64,000 nt of DNA from Terrirubrum flagellatum (GTDB lineage Bacteria; Pseudomonadota; Alphaproteobacteria; Rhizobiales; Beijerinckiaceae), in contig NZ_CP091851.1 of assembly GCF_022059845.1 (NCBI RefSeq), positions 620,001 to 684,000 on the forward strand, written 5' to 3'. A program made the position numbers and the translations under genes. The notes under the pieces were generated by a model. That model did not search any database and was not told the origin of the DNA. It saw only the letters and a program-made list of their open reading frames with translations. This document shows, piece by piece, positions 44,520 through 53,486 of this stretch. Every line of letters begins with the position of its first letter. The first letter of the stretch is position 1.

Positions 44520-45332
44520 TCAACCCGTTGGTCGGCCGGTGATCGCCCGGCCGCGCTTGCCATGGAAATATGACCGCAACCAGGGATGGTCCGATGCAAG
44601 CATCTCGTCCATCGGCCCTGCGGCGATGACTTTGCCGTCGCCGAGCGCCGCCACGCGATCGCAGATCGTGTGCAGGCTGTCGAGGTCGTGAGTTACCATG
44701 AAGACGGTCAGGCCCAAAGTCTTCTGCAAGGTCGAGATCAGCTCGTCGAAGTCGCCGGCGCCGATCGGATCGAGGCCCGATGTCGGCTCGTCGAGGAAGA
44801 CGATGTCCGGGTCGAGCGCGAGCGCGCGGGCCAGCGCCGCGCGCTTGATCATTCCGCCTGACAATTCCGACGGAAACTTGTCGGCCGCGTCCGCGCTCAA
44901 TCCGACCATCTCGATCTTGAGGATCGCGAGTTCGTCCATCAGCTTTTCCGACAGGTCGAGATATTCGCGCATCGGCACCTGGATGTTTTGCTTGACGGTC
45001 AAGGCGGAGAACAGCGCCCCGTGCTGGAACAGCACGCCCCACCGCCGTTCGATCGCGCGCCTTTCCTTGTCCGAAATGCGGTCGAGATCGCGGCCGAGCA
45101 CCTCAATGACGCCGCTCGTCTTCTTGACCAACCCCATGACGGTGCGCATCAGCACCGACTTGCCGGCGCCTGAGGGGCCGACGAAGCCGAGCACTTCGCC
45201 GCGATAGACATCGAGCGACAGGCCATCGAGGACTGGCTTCTGGTTGAAGCCGACCACGAGGTCGCGAACGCTGATGACCGGCTCGCGCGAATTCGCGGGG
45301 CGCGCCGCCGCTCTGATCGTGCTGGCAAGCAT
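44520..45332 (-). CDS. mlaF: ABC transporter ATPase, MlaF/Ttg2A type
   Basis: A 270-residue ATPase: Walker A GPSGAGKSVLMR, signature LSGGMIKRAALARAL, Walker B IVFLDEPTSGLD and the MlaF-typical VLFQHGALFSALTVKQNI. It drives the MlaE permease. The ATG at 45332 lies 2 bp after the mlaE stop. An open frame continues far upstream in the shadow of mlaE and is not coding. Confidence 0.93.
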   Translation of the reverse strand: MLASTIRAAARPANSREPVISVRDLVVGFNQKPVLDGLSLDVYRGEVLGFVGPSGAGKSVLMRTVMGLVKKTSGVIEVLGRDLDRISDKERRAIERRWGVLFQHGALFSALTVKQNIQVPMREYLDLSEKLMDELAILKIEMVGLSADAADKFPSELSGGMIKRAALARALALDPDIVFLDEPTSGLDPIGAGDFDELISTLQKTLGLTVFMVTHDLDSLHTICDRVAALGDGKVIAAGPMDEMLASDHPWLRSYFHGKRGRAITGRPTG

Positions 45333-45334
45333 TG

Positions 45335-46522
45335 TCAGTATCGAATCGCGGCGAAGAACATGGCGAACAGCCCGTCCATGACGATCACCATGAAGATCGC
45401 CTTCACCACTGATGACGTCACCTGGCGGCCGAGCGACTCCGCCGAGCCTTCCACGGCGAGCCCTTCGATCGCCGCGATCACGCCAATGACCAACGCCATG
45501 AAGGGCGCCTTGATCAGGCCGACCAGGAACGTGTTCATGCCGATCGCCTGCTGCAGGCGGGAGACGAAAATCTCGGGACTGATCCCGCCATAGACCCAGG
45601 CGACAACGCCGGCGCCAAACATCGCCGCCATGGAGGACAGGAAGGAGAGGATCGGCAGCGAGATCACCAGCGCGAGAAGACGGGGAATCACGAGCACCTC
45701 GACCGGGTCGAGGCCCATCACTCTCAGCGCGTCGATCTCCTCGCGCATTTTCATCGAGCCGATCTCGGCGGTGAAAGCGCTGCCGGAGCGGCCGGCCACC
45801 ATGATCGACGTCAGCAATACGCCCAGTTCGCGCAGCACCAGCACGCCGACGAGATTGACCACGAAAGCGGTCGCGCCGAAGCGCTGGAGCTGGAAGATGC
45901 CCTGCTGCGCGACAATCGCGCCGACGAGAAACGAGATCAGCGTGATGATCGGCACGCCGCGAAGCGCGATATGCTCGATCTGCTGCGTCAGCGCCGCCGG
46001 CCTGTAACGCCGCGGCGACAGGATGACGCGCGCCGCCGCCGATACGATCGCGCCCAGGAATTCGACGCCCTTGAAGAAATCCTTGCCGGCGATGCACACC
46101 GACTCGCCGATGTCGGCGAGGAAATCGACGAAGTTCGGTTGACGCCGGCCGCCAGGCCGCTCGATCGCCTTCTCCGCGACCTCGTCGAGAAGCAGGGTCT
46201 GTTCGGCGCGGGCGCCCGATATCTGAAAGGTCGCGCCCTCCTTCTCGACATCTCTCCTCAAGCGATGGACGACCCAGGCGCCGAGCATGTCGAGATGAGT
46301 GATCGCCGAGAGATCGAGAGTGAAGCTGCGCACGCCCGCGAGCTGTTCGCCGAGCGCTTCGATCCGCTCTTCAACGAGATCACCGGTTTCGGAAGTCCAG
46401 CGCCCGCCGAGCCGCGCGCGCGCGCCGTCAGCGCTGCGATCCAGCGCGAAAAACGGCTCATCGGACGAGGCGATGGAGTGCGACAGGGGAGGGCTCGATT
46501 GCGGCGTTGAGTCGGGCCGCAT
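45335..46522 (-). CDS. mlaE: MlaE-family permease with N-terminal STAS domain
   Basis: A 395-residue protein. Residues about 15-115 resemble a STAS domain (RSFTLDLSAITHLDMLGAWVVHRL), the function that a separate MlaB protein has in E. coli. Then comes the MlaE permease: ILSPRRYRPAALTQQIEHIALRGVPIITL and MVAGRSGSAFTAEIGSMKMREEIDALRVMGLDP. The STAS-MlaE fusion is known in many alphaproteobacteria. It leads the operon mlaE-mlaF-mlaD-lipoprotein and is divergent from the epimerase gene. Confidence 0.92.
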   Translation of the reverse strand: MRPDSTPQSSPPLSHSIASSDEPFFALDRSADGARARLGGRWTSETGDLVEERIEALGEQLAGVRSFTLDLSAITHLDMLGAWVVHRLRRDVEKEGATFQISGARAEQTLLLDEVAEKAIERPGGRRQPNFVDFLADIGESVCIAGKDFFKGVEFLGAIVSAAARVILSPRRYRPAALTQQIEHIALRGVPIITLISFLVGAIVAQQGIFQLQRFGATAFVVNLVGVLVLRELGVLLTSIMVAGRSGSAFTAEIGSMKMREEIDALRVMGLDPVEVLVIPRLLALVISLPILSFLSSMAAMFGAGVVAWVYGGISPEIFVSRLQQAIGMNTFLVGLIKAPFMALVIGVIAAIEGLAVEGSAESLGRQVTSSVVKAIFMVIVMDGLFAMFFAAIRY

Positions 46523-46574
46523 ACTGTCCGCCCCTGCCAGCCCCCGCAAGGATCGGGCGAAACAGGATCATCAC

Positions 46575-47561
46575 ATGCCGCAACTGGAGATCGCCGTCGA
46601 ACGCTGGCCGATCGCCGCGCCTTTCACCATCGCCAGGGGCTCCAAGACCGAGGCGATCGTCGTCGTGGCGACGATTTCCGACGGCCGCGCGAGCGGGCGC
46701 GGCGAGTGCGTGCCTTATCCCAGATATGGCGAGACGCCGGAATCGGTGGTCGCGCAGATTGAGGCGATCCGTGGCGCCATCGAGGCCAGCGCCGACCGCG
46801 ACGCCTTGCAGACGCTCATGCCCGCCGGCGCCGCGCGCAACGCGGTCGATTGCGCCTTGTGGGATTATGACGCGAAACGACTTGGCGTGCGCGCAGCCGA
46901 CATGGCCGGCGTCGGCCGCGTCAGGCCCGCCGTCACTGCCTATACGCTGAGCCTCGCCGACCCTGATGTCATGGGCGCTGCGGCGGCGAAGGCGGCGGAT
47001 CGCCCGGTGCTCAAGATCAAACTCGGCGGCGGCGATGGGCGCGACCCGGCGCGGCTCGCCGCCGTGCGTCGCGGCGCGCCTGACGCGATGCTGCTTGTGG
47101 ATGCGAATGAAGGCTGGAGCGCCGCTAATCTGAGCGACAATCTTACGGCCTGCGCCGACGCCGGCGTCACCCTTGTAGAGCAACCCTTGCCCGTCGCCGA
47201 AGATGAGGCCCTGCGCGATCTTCCTCGCCCTGTGCCTATCTGCGCGGATGAGAGCGTGCATGGGCGCGACACGCTCGATCGTCTCATCGGGCTCTATGAT
47301 CTGATCAACATCAAGCTCGACAAGACGGGCGGCCTGACCGAGGCGCTGGCTCTCGCGGATGCGGCGCAGGCGAGGGACTTCGGCCTGTTCATCGGCTGCA
47401 TGGTGGGCACGTCGCTTGGCATGGCGCCGGCGATGTTGCTCGCGCCGAAAGCGCGCTTCGTCGATCTCGACGGCCCGCTGCTGCTGGCGCGCGATCGCGA
47501 ACCGGCGCTGCGCTATGAAGGCAGCATCGCCCATCCGCCGGAGCCCGCCCTCTGGGGCTGA
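46575..47561 (+). CDS. dipeptide epimerase (L-Ala-D/L-Glu type), enolase superfamily
   Basis: A 328-residue muconate-lactonizing-like enolase superfamily member. Active-site motifs are visible: KIKLGGG (Kx K on strand 2), metal ligands in DANEGW, VEQPLP and ADESVHG, and the second acid-base lysine in NIKLDKTGG. The DxD-type C-terminal motif is VDLDGPLLLARD. It interconverts epimers of dipeptides such as L-Ala-D-Glu from murein recycling. ATG 46575 begins the family N-terminus; the open frame upstream overlaps mlaE. Confidence 0.9.
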   Translation: MPQLEIAVERWPIAAPFTIARGSKTEAIVVVATISDGRASGRGECVPYPRYGETPESVVAQIEAIRGAIEASADRDALQTLMPAGAARNAVDCALWDYDAKRLGVRAADMAGVGRVRPAVTAYTLSLADPDVMGAAAAKAADRPVLKIKLGGGDGRDPARLAAVRRGAPDAMLLVDANEGWSAANLSDNLTACADAGVTLVEQPLPVAEDEALRDLPRPVPICADESVHGRDTLDRLIGLYDLINIKLDKTGGLTEALALADAAQARDFGLFIGCMVGTSLGMAPAMLLAPKARFVDLDGPLLLARDREPALRYEGSIAHPPEPALWG

Positions 47562-47565
47562 TCCG

Positions 47566-47782
47566 GCGCAGCTTCAGAAAATCGCCGCTCGATCCCCAAG
47601 GGTTGGAATCAGCGATGATATCGAACAGCGTCAGCAAGAGATAGGCTGACCTCTCCGACGCCATGCTTCAGCGTGTCCAGCCGATGCGCAGGAACCGAGC
47701 GCTCGCGCGTCAATCCGCAAAGATCGGTCGTGACGAGAGTCGTCAGCGAAGTACGACGCGGCGGCGTCGGGGCGTCGATCAT
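47566..47782 (-). pseudogene. frameshifted N-terminal remnant of a glutamine synthetase-family gene
   Basis: On the minus strand an ATG at 47782 reads MIDAPTPPRRTSLTTLVTTD, then LCGLTRERSVPAHRLDTLKHGVGEVSLSL, which matches the start of GlnA/PuuA-like glutamate-ligases (family form: TDLCGITRGR...LKHGVGWVPA). The frame then hits a stop, but a +1 shift continues the family pattern as LTLFDIIADSNPWGSSGDFLKL. Homology ends at the stop of the dipeptide epimerase gene, so the rest (over 350 residues) is gone. It is a decayed fragment. Confidence 0.72.
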
Positions 47783-47840
47783 GCGCTTGTCCTCATCGTG
47801 ACGACCGCCGGCGTCTTTGTTCGCTCCAGCATGGTTGCAG

Positions 47841-48491
47841 TTATCCTCGAACTGCTGAAACGGTCGCGATTTCCGAGAGCATGTCGCCGAGCCCTATCGT
47901 TCTGCAATAGCCGCCGAAGGCCTTGAGCGCGCCGGAGTGGCGCTCGGGCGTGTATGTGCTGCAGCAATCCGACACGCAGATCGGATAATAGCCGCGATCG
48001 GCGGCATCGCGCACCGCCATGTCGACGCACTGATCGGTGAGGAGACCAACGATCATGAGGTGCTGGACGCCGAGATTTCGCAGGACATAGTCGATATTTG
48101 TCGAATTGAAGACGCCGGACGACGTCTTGGGAAGCACGATGTCGTCGTCATCAGGCGCAATGGCGTCGATCACCTTTCCCTCCCATGCGCCCTTGGGCAC
48201 GAAGATTCCCGACAGCTTGTAATCGAGGCTGCGGTCGCGGCCGTCGCGCGTCAGGCTCTCGACCACGGTGTAGACGACTTCGATGCGCGCCTGCCGGCAG
48301 GCTGCGATCAATTTTGCGATATTTGGAACGACGCGTGCTTCGAGATCAGCGACGAAGGCCGGATGGTCGCGGCGGACGGGCTTAGCGATTTCGAGATTCT
48401 GCACGTCCACGATCAGCAATGCGCTCGCGGTTGGTTCAATCGGCGTCTCTCGTCGCAGCCGCACATCCTGCGGGCGTGGCGATTGTGTCAT
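47841..48491 (-). CDS. isochorismatase-family cysteine hydrolase
   Basis: A 216-residue hydrolase with the family triad: Asp in LLIVDVQN, Lys in VLPKTSSGVF and nucleophilic Cys in LLTDQCVDMAVRDAADRGY. The group includes nicotinamidases, N-carbamoylsarcosine amidases and biuret/ureidoacrylate hydrolases. The substrate is not resolved. ATG 48491 is chosen by family length. It lies beside the glutamine synthetase-like remnant, perhaps what is left of a nitrogen-compound catabolic cluster. Confidence 0.87.
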   Translation of the reverse strand: MTQSPRPQDVRLRRETPIEPTASALLIVDVQNLEIAKPVRRDHPAFVADLEARVVPNIAKLIAACRQARIEVVYTVVESLTRDGRDRSLDYKLSGIFVPKGAWEGKVIDAIAPDDDDIVLPKTSSGVFNSTNIDYVLRNLGVQHLMIVGLLTDQCVDMAVRDAADRGYYPICVSDCCSTYTPERHSGALKAFGGYCRTIGLGDMLSEIATVSAVRG

Positions 48492-48615
48492 GCTCAGTCT
48501 CTGAAAGTGCAATGGTTTCAGCGGTAGCCGCGATTTGGAAGCGAAGCAATGAGCGAGCCAGTTTCGCTCTATGGGTCGCTCTTTGATGCGGAGCGGCCGT
48601 GCGCTGCGATGGCGT

Positions 48616-50223
48616 CTAGCGCCGCCTGCCTCCGCGGCTCAGTCTGTAGCCCGCGGCTTCGCGATCCCATGTCGCGCTCGTCACGCCTCGCTCCCTGAGC
48701 TTATATTTCTGCACCTTGCCGTTCTCCGTGCGCGGAAGCTCGGAGACGAAGTCGAGAAAACGCGGAATCGCGAAATAAGGCAGTCGCGTCTCGCAATGAC
48801 TCATGATCACGATGGGATCGACGTCGCGGCCGCCGCGCAAACTGATCGCCGCCATCACCTCGTCCTCGGCCAGCTCCGACTTCACGGGATAGACCGCCGC
48901 GATCTCCACGTCGGGATGGCTCATCAACGCCTGCTCGACTTCAAAGGCCGAGATGTTTTCGCCGCGGCGGCGAATGGCGTCTTTCAACCTGTCAGCGAAA
49001 CGGAAATAGCCGTCCTCATCGCGCAACACGCGATCGCCCGTGTGGAACCAAAGGTTGCGCCACGCTTCGACGGTTTTATCGGGCATGCCGAAATAGCCCG
49101 TGGCGAAAGCGAATGGCTCGCTTGCGCGCAGCACAAGTTCTCCCATTTCACCCACGGGAACCTCGACATCCTGGTCGTCGACCACGCACGCTTCGTAACC
49201 CTTGCGCACGCGCCCCATGAAACCGGGCTTCTGCGCGTCGACGGTGTCACCAATTACGAAGTTGGTCTCTGTCGAGCCATAGCCTTCGATCAGGCGCGCG
49301 CCGGTGCGTTCAGCGAATTGGGCCATGAGCTCAGCCGGCGCGCCGGGGGCTAGTCCGACGCGCGCGCGATGCGCGCGTTCATGCTCGGTTCTGTCTTGCG
49401 CGAGAAGGATTGGCACCATGGCGCCAAGGACATAGATCACCGTCGCCTGATGCCTGACCATCGCCGGCCAGAATCCGGACGCGGAAAATCTTTGCTCGAA
49501 CGCCATGTGGGCGCCAGTCAGAAGCGCTTGGGCGAAGGTGTTGAGCGCGTTGATGTGAAACAGCGGCAACGTTGTGCAGAGCACATCGTCAGACGTGACT
49601 TCGAGCAGTTCGCTGCTGTTGACGCCCCACCAGTAATATTGCGCGTGCGCGCACATCACGCCCTTGGAGGGGCCCGTCGTCCCTGATGTGTAGAGGATGG
49701 CGAAGGTGTCGCCAGGAGCGACGGCTGCGGCTTCCGCAGGCTCGGATCGCGGCGGCAGCGGCTCGGACGGAATCTCAACAGTCGTCTTGGCGCTACCGAC
49801 AATCCAGATTTTTTCGAGGCTCGGCGCGAGCGGCTGCGCATGCTCCAGCCGCTCGACGAAATCCGCGTCGATGACGAGCAGTCGCGCGCCGCTGTTCGCG
49901 AGATAATAGCTGATCTGCGGACCCATCGCCGCGGTGTTGATCGGCACGGCGATGGCGCCAATCCAGCCGCAGGCGAGCAGGATCTCCATGATTTCGAGAT
50001 GATTGCCGCACAGCATCGCGACCCGATCGCCGCGCGAGATTCCTGCCTTCAGCAGCGCGCCGCCACGGCGCGCCGCGATGTCGCGCGCATCTCTGAACGA
50101 CCATGTCGTGTCGCCGAATGTGAGCAGCGGCCGATCGCCGTGGCGCTCGGCCTGCGCCTGCAGCATTCGCGGCAACGTCCGCGCCGGCGGCTCGAGAAAA
50201 GTGATGTGCGATGAACTGCTCAT
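48616..50223 (-). CDS. acyl-CoA ligase (ANL superfamily, CaiC-like)
   Basis: A 535-residue adenylate-forming enzyme. AMP-binding motif ILYTSGTTGPSKGVM, the A5-like EGYGSTETNF, A8 hinge RLKDAIRRRGENISAFEVE and the catalytic lysine in PRTENGKVQKYKL are all present. It activates a carboxylic acid to its CoA thioester; its sequence is nearest the carnitine-CoA-ligase-like group. It is the last gene of the seven-gene operon and overlaps the cyclase gene by 4 bp, so it presumably activates the acid imported by the Liv transporter. Confidence 0.92.
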   Translation of the reverse strand: MSSSSHITFLEPPARTLPRMLQAQAERHGDRPLLTFGDTTWSFRDARDIAARRGGALLKAGISRGDRVAMLCGNHLEIMEILLACGWIGAIAVPINTAAMGPQISYYLANSGARLLVIDADFVERLEHAQPLAPSLEKIWIVGSAKTTVEIPSEPLPPRSEPAEAAAVAPGDTFAILYTSGTTGPSKGVMCAHAQYYWWGVNSSELLEVTSDDVLCTTLPLFHINALNTFAQALLTGAHMAFEQRFSASGFWPAMVRHQATVIYVLGAMVPILLAQDRTEHERAHRARVGLAPGAPAELMAQFAERTGARLIEGYGSTETNFVIGDTVDAQKPGFMGRVRKGYEACVVDDQDVEVPVGEMGELVLRASEPFAFATGYFGMPDKTVEAWRNLWFHTGDRVLRDEDGYFRFADRLKDAIRRRGENISAFEVEQALMSHPDVEIAAVYPVKSELAEDEVMAAISLRGGRDVDPIVIMSHCETRLPYFAIPRFLDFVSELPRTENGKVQKYKLRERGVTSATWDREAAGYRLSRGGRRR

Positions 50224-51047
50224 GAGCGTGCGGCGACAGGAGAGTGCGATGGAGCCAGCGCCAGCACGCGCAGCGGACTGCCGCTGCCCTGCAGGATTTT
50301 CAGCGGCGCGGCGATCAGGCTCGCGCCAACGGGCGGCAGGAGGTCGAGATTGGTCAGGCATTGCAGCCCATAACGGCCGGCCCCGTGCATGTAGTAATGG
50401 CAGGGATAGGGCGGCTGGAAATGCGCCGCCTGTCCGGCGTCCGTGCCAATCGTTTCCGTTCCGAAGCCGAGAATGTCGCGCTCTCGCAGGAGGAATTTCA
50501 CCGCCTCGACATCCGGGCCGGGCGTGTGCTGACCGGTCTCGTCGAAATTCTGATAGGCGGCGGGATCGCTTTTTTTCGACCAGTCAGTTCGCATCAGCAC
50601 CCAGGAGCGCGAGGGAATCTCGCCATGCTTCGCTTCCCAGGCGCGGATGAAATCCGGCGTCAGCAGAAAATCGGCGTCGCGCGCCGCTTCGGCAGAGCAG
50701 TCGATCACCACGGCGGGCGCGATGAATTCAGCGACGGGGATCGTGTCGGTCGAGGCGTTCGGCCGATCGCGCCCCGAGACCCAATGAATCGGCGCGTCGA
50801 AATGCGTGCCGGTATGTTCACCGAACGACAGATTGTTCCAGTACCATCCGCCGCCGCGATCGTCGTAGCGCGAGATTTCCTCCATGCGGAACGGCTGGCT
50901 CTGGCCGAGTTCGGGCGGCATGACGATGCTCGGAAATTCCGGCGAGAGCGTCTGTGTGAGATCAATGATCCTGACATCGCCTGACGCGAGCGCCGCCATC
51001 ATCGCGGCGATGGCGGTCGCGCCATCAGGGCGGCTTGAGCGCGTCAT
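50220..51047 (-). CDS. cyclase-family metal hydrolase (kynurenine formamidase/isatin hydrolase-like)
   Basis: A 275-residue protein with the metal-binding motif HTGTHFDAPIHW (HxGTHxDxPxH) that defines the putative cyclase family, plus IIDLTQTLSPEFPSI near the N-terminus. Relatives hydrolyse amide or lactone bonds using Mn/Zn. ATG 51047 overlaps the SDR gene by 4 bp (ATGA). In this operon it could open a ring or cleave an amide in the pathway substrate. Confidence 0.9.
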   Translation of the reverse strand: MTRSSRPDGATAIAAMMAALASGDVRIIDLTQTLSPEFPSIVMPPELGQSQPFRMEEISRYDDRGGGWYWNNLSFGEHTGTHFDAPIHWVSGRDRPNASTDTIPVAEFIAPAVVIDCSAEAARDADFLLTPDFIRAWEAKHGEIPSRSWVLMRTDWSKKSDPAAYQNFDETGQHTPGPDVEAVKFLLRERDILGFGTETIGTDAGQAAHFQPPYPCHYYMHGAGRYGLQCLTNLDLLPPVGASLIAAPLKILQGSGSPLRVLALAPSHSPVAARS

Positions 51048-52288
51048 TGGCCGAGCTCCCGCTCCAGCGCCTTCGGATTGTCGCGCCAGCGCGCCAGCCA
51101 ATCCTGCGCGATATCGCCGGGATAAACGTCCTCGACAGTTCCTTGCAATGCGCCGACGACGGCGCGCGCCACCGCTGACGGCGACAGCTTCGGCGGCAAT
51201 TGGAGCTGGTTCCATTCGTCATCGATCGGGCCCGGAAACACGTTGACGACGCGCACGCCGGCCTTGCGCATTTCGGCGCGCAACGCCTGCGCTGCGGACA
51301 GGCCTGCCGCCATCGACGCCGAATAGGTCGCATGCGCCGGAAAATTCGACAGCGCATAGATCGACAGAAGATTGACCCAGGCTACCGCGCTCGCAAATCC
51401 ATCGGCGCCGCGCGCGCGCATCACCGGACCGAACGCCTGCGCCAGCCGCAGCAATCCGAAATAGTTCGTCTCCATTTCGCCCTTGGCGGTGTCGACGCCG
51501 CGGCGGTCGAAGACGCCGAAAGTGCGATGATGCTCGGCGGTGTTGATGAGGATGTCGACCTTGAACCCAAGCTCCGCAGCGAGTTCGTTCACCGAACGCG
51601 TGTCGGTGACGTCGAGCGGCACAAGAGCCGTCTTCGGCAATGACGCGATGGCGCTCCAGCCCGGCGGATTGCGCCAGGGCTCGCAATATCCGGCCCAGAC
51701 GAGGTCCGCGCCGGCATCGAGCGCGGCTCTCACCGTCGCTTGTCCCACGGGAGATTTCGCATCTGTCACCAGCACTTTCCGGAAGCGAAGGTCAGATGTC
51801 ATGTCGCGCAGCTTCGGTTCATCGGATAGCGCAGATTTCTCATTTTCGGGCGTCGCGACAAGCGCTGTCTGACCGGCGCGGTCGAGAGCGGCTTCAACAC
51901 GCACGCGCTGCGGCGCCGATCCGCAGCGATGATCGATATGGGCCACGAGAGTCACGCCTTCATCGAGACGCACGAGCCCAAGCCTCCAGGGCGTCCGCTC
52001 GCGGAAATAAAGCTCTTGCGAATGACGCAGCGTGGTGTCGCTGAGAAGGAGGCCGCGTCCTTCGGCCGCGCGCCATTCAAGATCGATCGAGAGGCATTCA
52101 AAGCAGGCTTCACGCGGCGGATACTGGGCTGCGCCGCAGGCCACGCAATATTGCAGTTCGAAGCGGCCCAACGCCGCGCCGCGTGTCAGACCAAGCGCGA
52201 CGCGGCTGCGTCGATCCGGCGGCAGCGTCGGCTCGCGCGTCTTGAGGATTGGGTTCTTGCGCTTCGGGCGCTCGATCGTTTCGCTCAT
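51044..52288 (-). CDS. DUF35 (OB-fold, Zn ribbon) - SDR fusion protein
   Basis: A 414-residue two-domain protein. Residues about 35-150 are a DUF35 unit: zinc-ribbon cysteines 48, 51, 62 and 65 (YCVACGAAQY, EACFEC) and an acyl-CoA-binding OB fold (YFRERTPWRLGLVRLDEGVTLVAHID). Residues about 165-414 are an SDR domain (KVLVTDAKSPVGQATV, Ser and Tyr retained in NLLSIYALSNFPAHATYSAS). The SDR is degenerate: the Gly-rich loop is altered and the catalytic Lys of YxxxK is Met. DUF35 proteins form complexes with thiolase-like enzymes, and such a gene is directly upstream, 22 bp away. Confidence 0.9.
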   Translation of the reverse strand: MSETIERPKRKNPILKTREPTLPPDRRSRVALGLTRGAALGRFELQYCVACGAAQYPPREACFECLSIDLEWRAAEGRGLLLSDTTLRHSQELYFRERTPWRLGLVRLDEGVTLVAHIDHRCGSAPQRVRVEAALDRAGQTALVATPENEKSALSDEPKLRDMTSDLRFRKVLVTDAKSPVGQATVRAALDAGADLVWAGYCEPWRNPPGWSAIASLPKTALVPLDVTDTRSVNELAAELGFKVDILINTAEHHRTFGVFDRRGVDTAKGEMETNYFGLLRLAQAFGPVMRARGADGFASAVAWVNLLSIYALSNFPAHATYSASMAAGLSAAQALRAEMRKAGVRVVNVFPGPIDDEWNQLQLPPKLSPSAVARAVVGALQGTVEDVYPGDIAQDWLARWRDNPKALERELGQ

Positions 52289-52310
52289 CGCTCCATCTCG
52301 CGGACGACGG

Positions 52311-53486
52311 TCAAGCCGCCGCCAGGATCGCGGCGCCTGTGCAGAGACCGCGATCGAAATTGATCATGCCAAAACCTGATGCGAGCCCATGGCGCGCCTT
52401 CTCGACTTTTGCGCCGAGAGTCTGCCCGGTGAGTTGGCGGATCGCCTCGACAAGGCCGAGCGATCCTCCGGCCGCGCCAGCCTGCCCAACCGAAAGCTGC
52501 CCGCCCGACGTGTTCAGCGGAAATGTGCCGTGTGTCTCAAAACTGTTTCTACGTATGAAGTCCGGCCCTTCGCCCTTGCGGCAGAAGCCGAGATCCTCGA
52601 TCTGCAACAGGCTGATGACGGGATAATCGTCATAAACTTCGACGAAGTCGATATCTTCAGGCCCGACGCCAGCTATGTCGTAGAGCGCATCGCGATCAAC
52701 CGCCCAGCCGCCGCGATCCTGAATGGGATCGTCGCGAAACGCGTTATGACGCTCGATCGCGCCCTTGAGACGCGCGTAAGGCACGCTGAGCTTCTGCGCG
52801 CGCTCCTCGGTCATCACCAGAAAGGCCTCGCCGCCGGCGCAGGGCATGACGCAGTCGAACAGGCGCAAGGGGTCAGCGATCAGTCGCGCATCGAGATACT
52901 CGTTGAGCGTCAACGGTTTCTTGAACAGGGCGTGCGGATAATGCAGCGCGTTGACGCGCTGCGCCACGCACAGCTTGCCGAAATCCGCGGGCTCCGCGCC
53001 ATAGGTTCGCATGTAATAATCAGTGAGAAAAGCGAAGCTCGTGTTGGGGCCGCCGGCGCCATAGGGATAAACGGCGTCCTGCGCGAACATACTGAAGGTC
53101 GCGGTGCTCAGACGAAAGCTGTCGACGTGATTGGCGTCGGCTGCGACGCAGGCGACGATCTCGGCGTCGCCGCATTGCACGGCGCGCGCCGCGCGGCGCA
53201 AACTGACAATTCCCGACGCGCCGCCCATCGGAATATGATCAAGCCATCGCGGCGACAGTCCGAGATGTTGCGTCAAGCCGACAGCGGTGTCTGGCGCCAG
53301 CGTGAAACTTGCAGCGCAGAGGCCGTCGATATCGTCTTTGGCGACGCCAGCAGCGTCAATCAGACCTTTGAGGGCGCGCGCCATGAACCAGTGCGCGCCG
53401 CGGATCGAGAAGCGCTCATAGGGAACCGTGACCGGCGCGGCGAGAACGATTCCGTCATAGGCTGCGGGAGCGCGCGCCACGATCAA
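52311..53486 (-). CDS. thiolase-fold (SCP-x/Ltp2-like) protein without nucleophilic cysteine
   Basis: A 391-residue protein of the non-condensing thiolase branch (lipid-transfer/acetyl-CoA acetyltransferase-like). Where thiolases have the acyl-accepting CxSG, this reads GGASG (residues 88-92), so the nucleophile is missing. The GHP histidine position is Gln ([10 protein letters not shown]). A distal Cys (RGLCTGAA) remains. [10 protein letters not shown] and [16 protein letters not shown]-type segments resemble the aldolase Ltp2, whose active site has also lost thiolase residues and uses tyrosines. A carbon-carbon lyase role with the DUF35 protein is an inference. Confidence 0.85.
   Translation of the reverse strand: MIVARAPAAYDGIVLAAPVTVPYERFSIRGAHWFMARALKGLIDAAGVAKDDIDGLCAASFTLAPDTAVGLTQHLGLSPRWLDHIPMGGASGIVSLRRAARAVQCGDAEIVACVAADANHVDSFRLSTATFSMFAQDAVYPYGAGGPNTSFAFLTDYYMRTYGAEPADFGKLCVAQRVNALHYPHALFKKPLTLNEYLDARLIADPLRLFDCVMPCAGGEAFLVMTEERAQKLSVPYARLKGAIERHNAFRDDPIQDRGGWAVDRDALYDIAGVGPEDIDFVEVYDDYPVISLLQIEDLGFCRKGEGPDFIRRNSFETHGTFPLNTSGGQLSVGQAGAAGGSLGLVEAIRQLTGQTLGAKVEKARHGLASGFGMINFDRGLCTGAAILAAA

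Noticed and set aside
45336-46097. Long N-terminal extension of the MlaF ATPase
   Set aside because: This part is out of frame in mlaE; the ATPase starts at ATG 45332 just after the mlaE stop.
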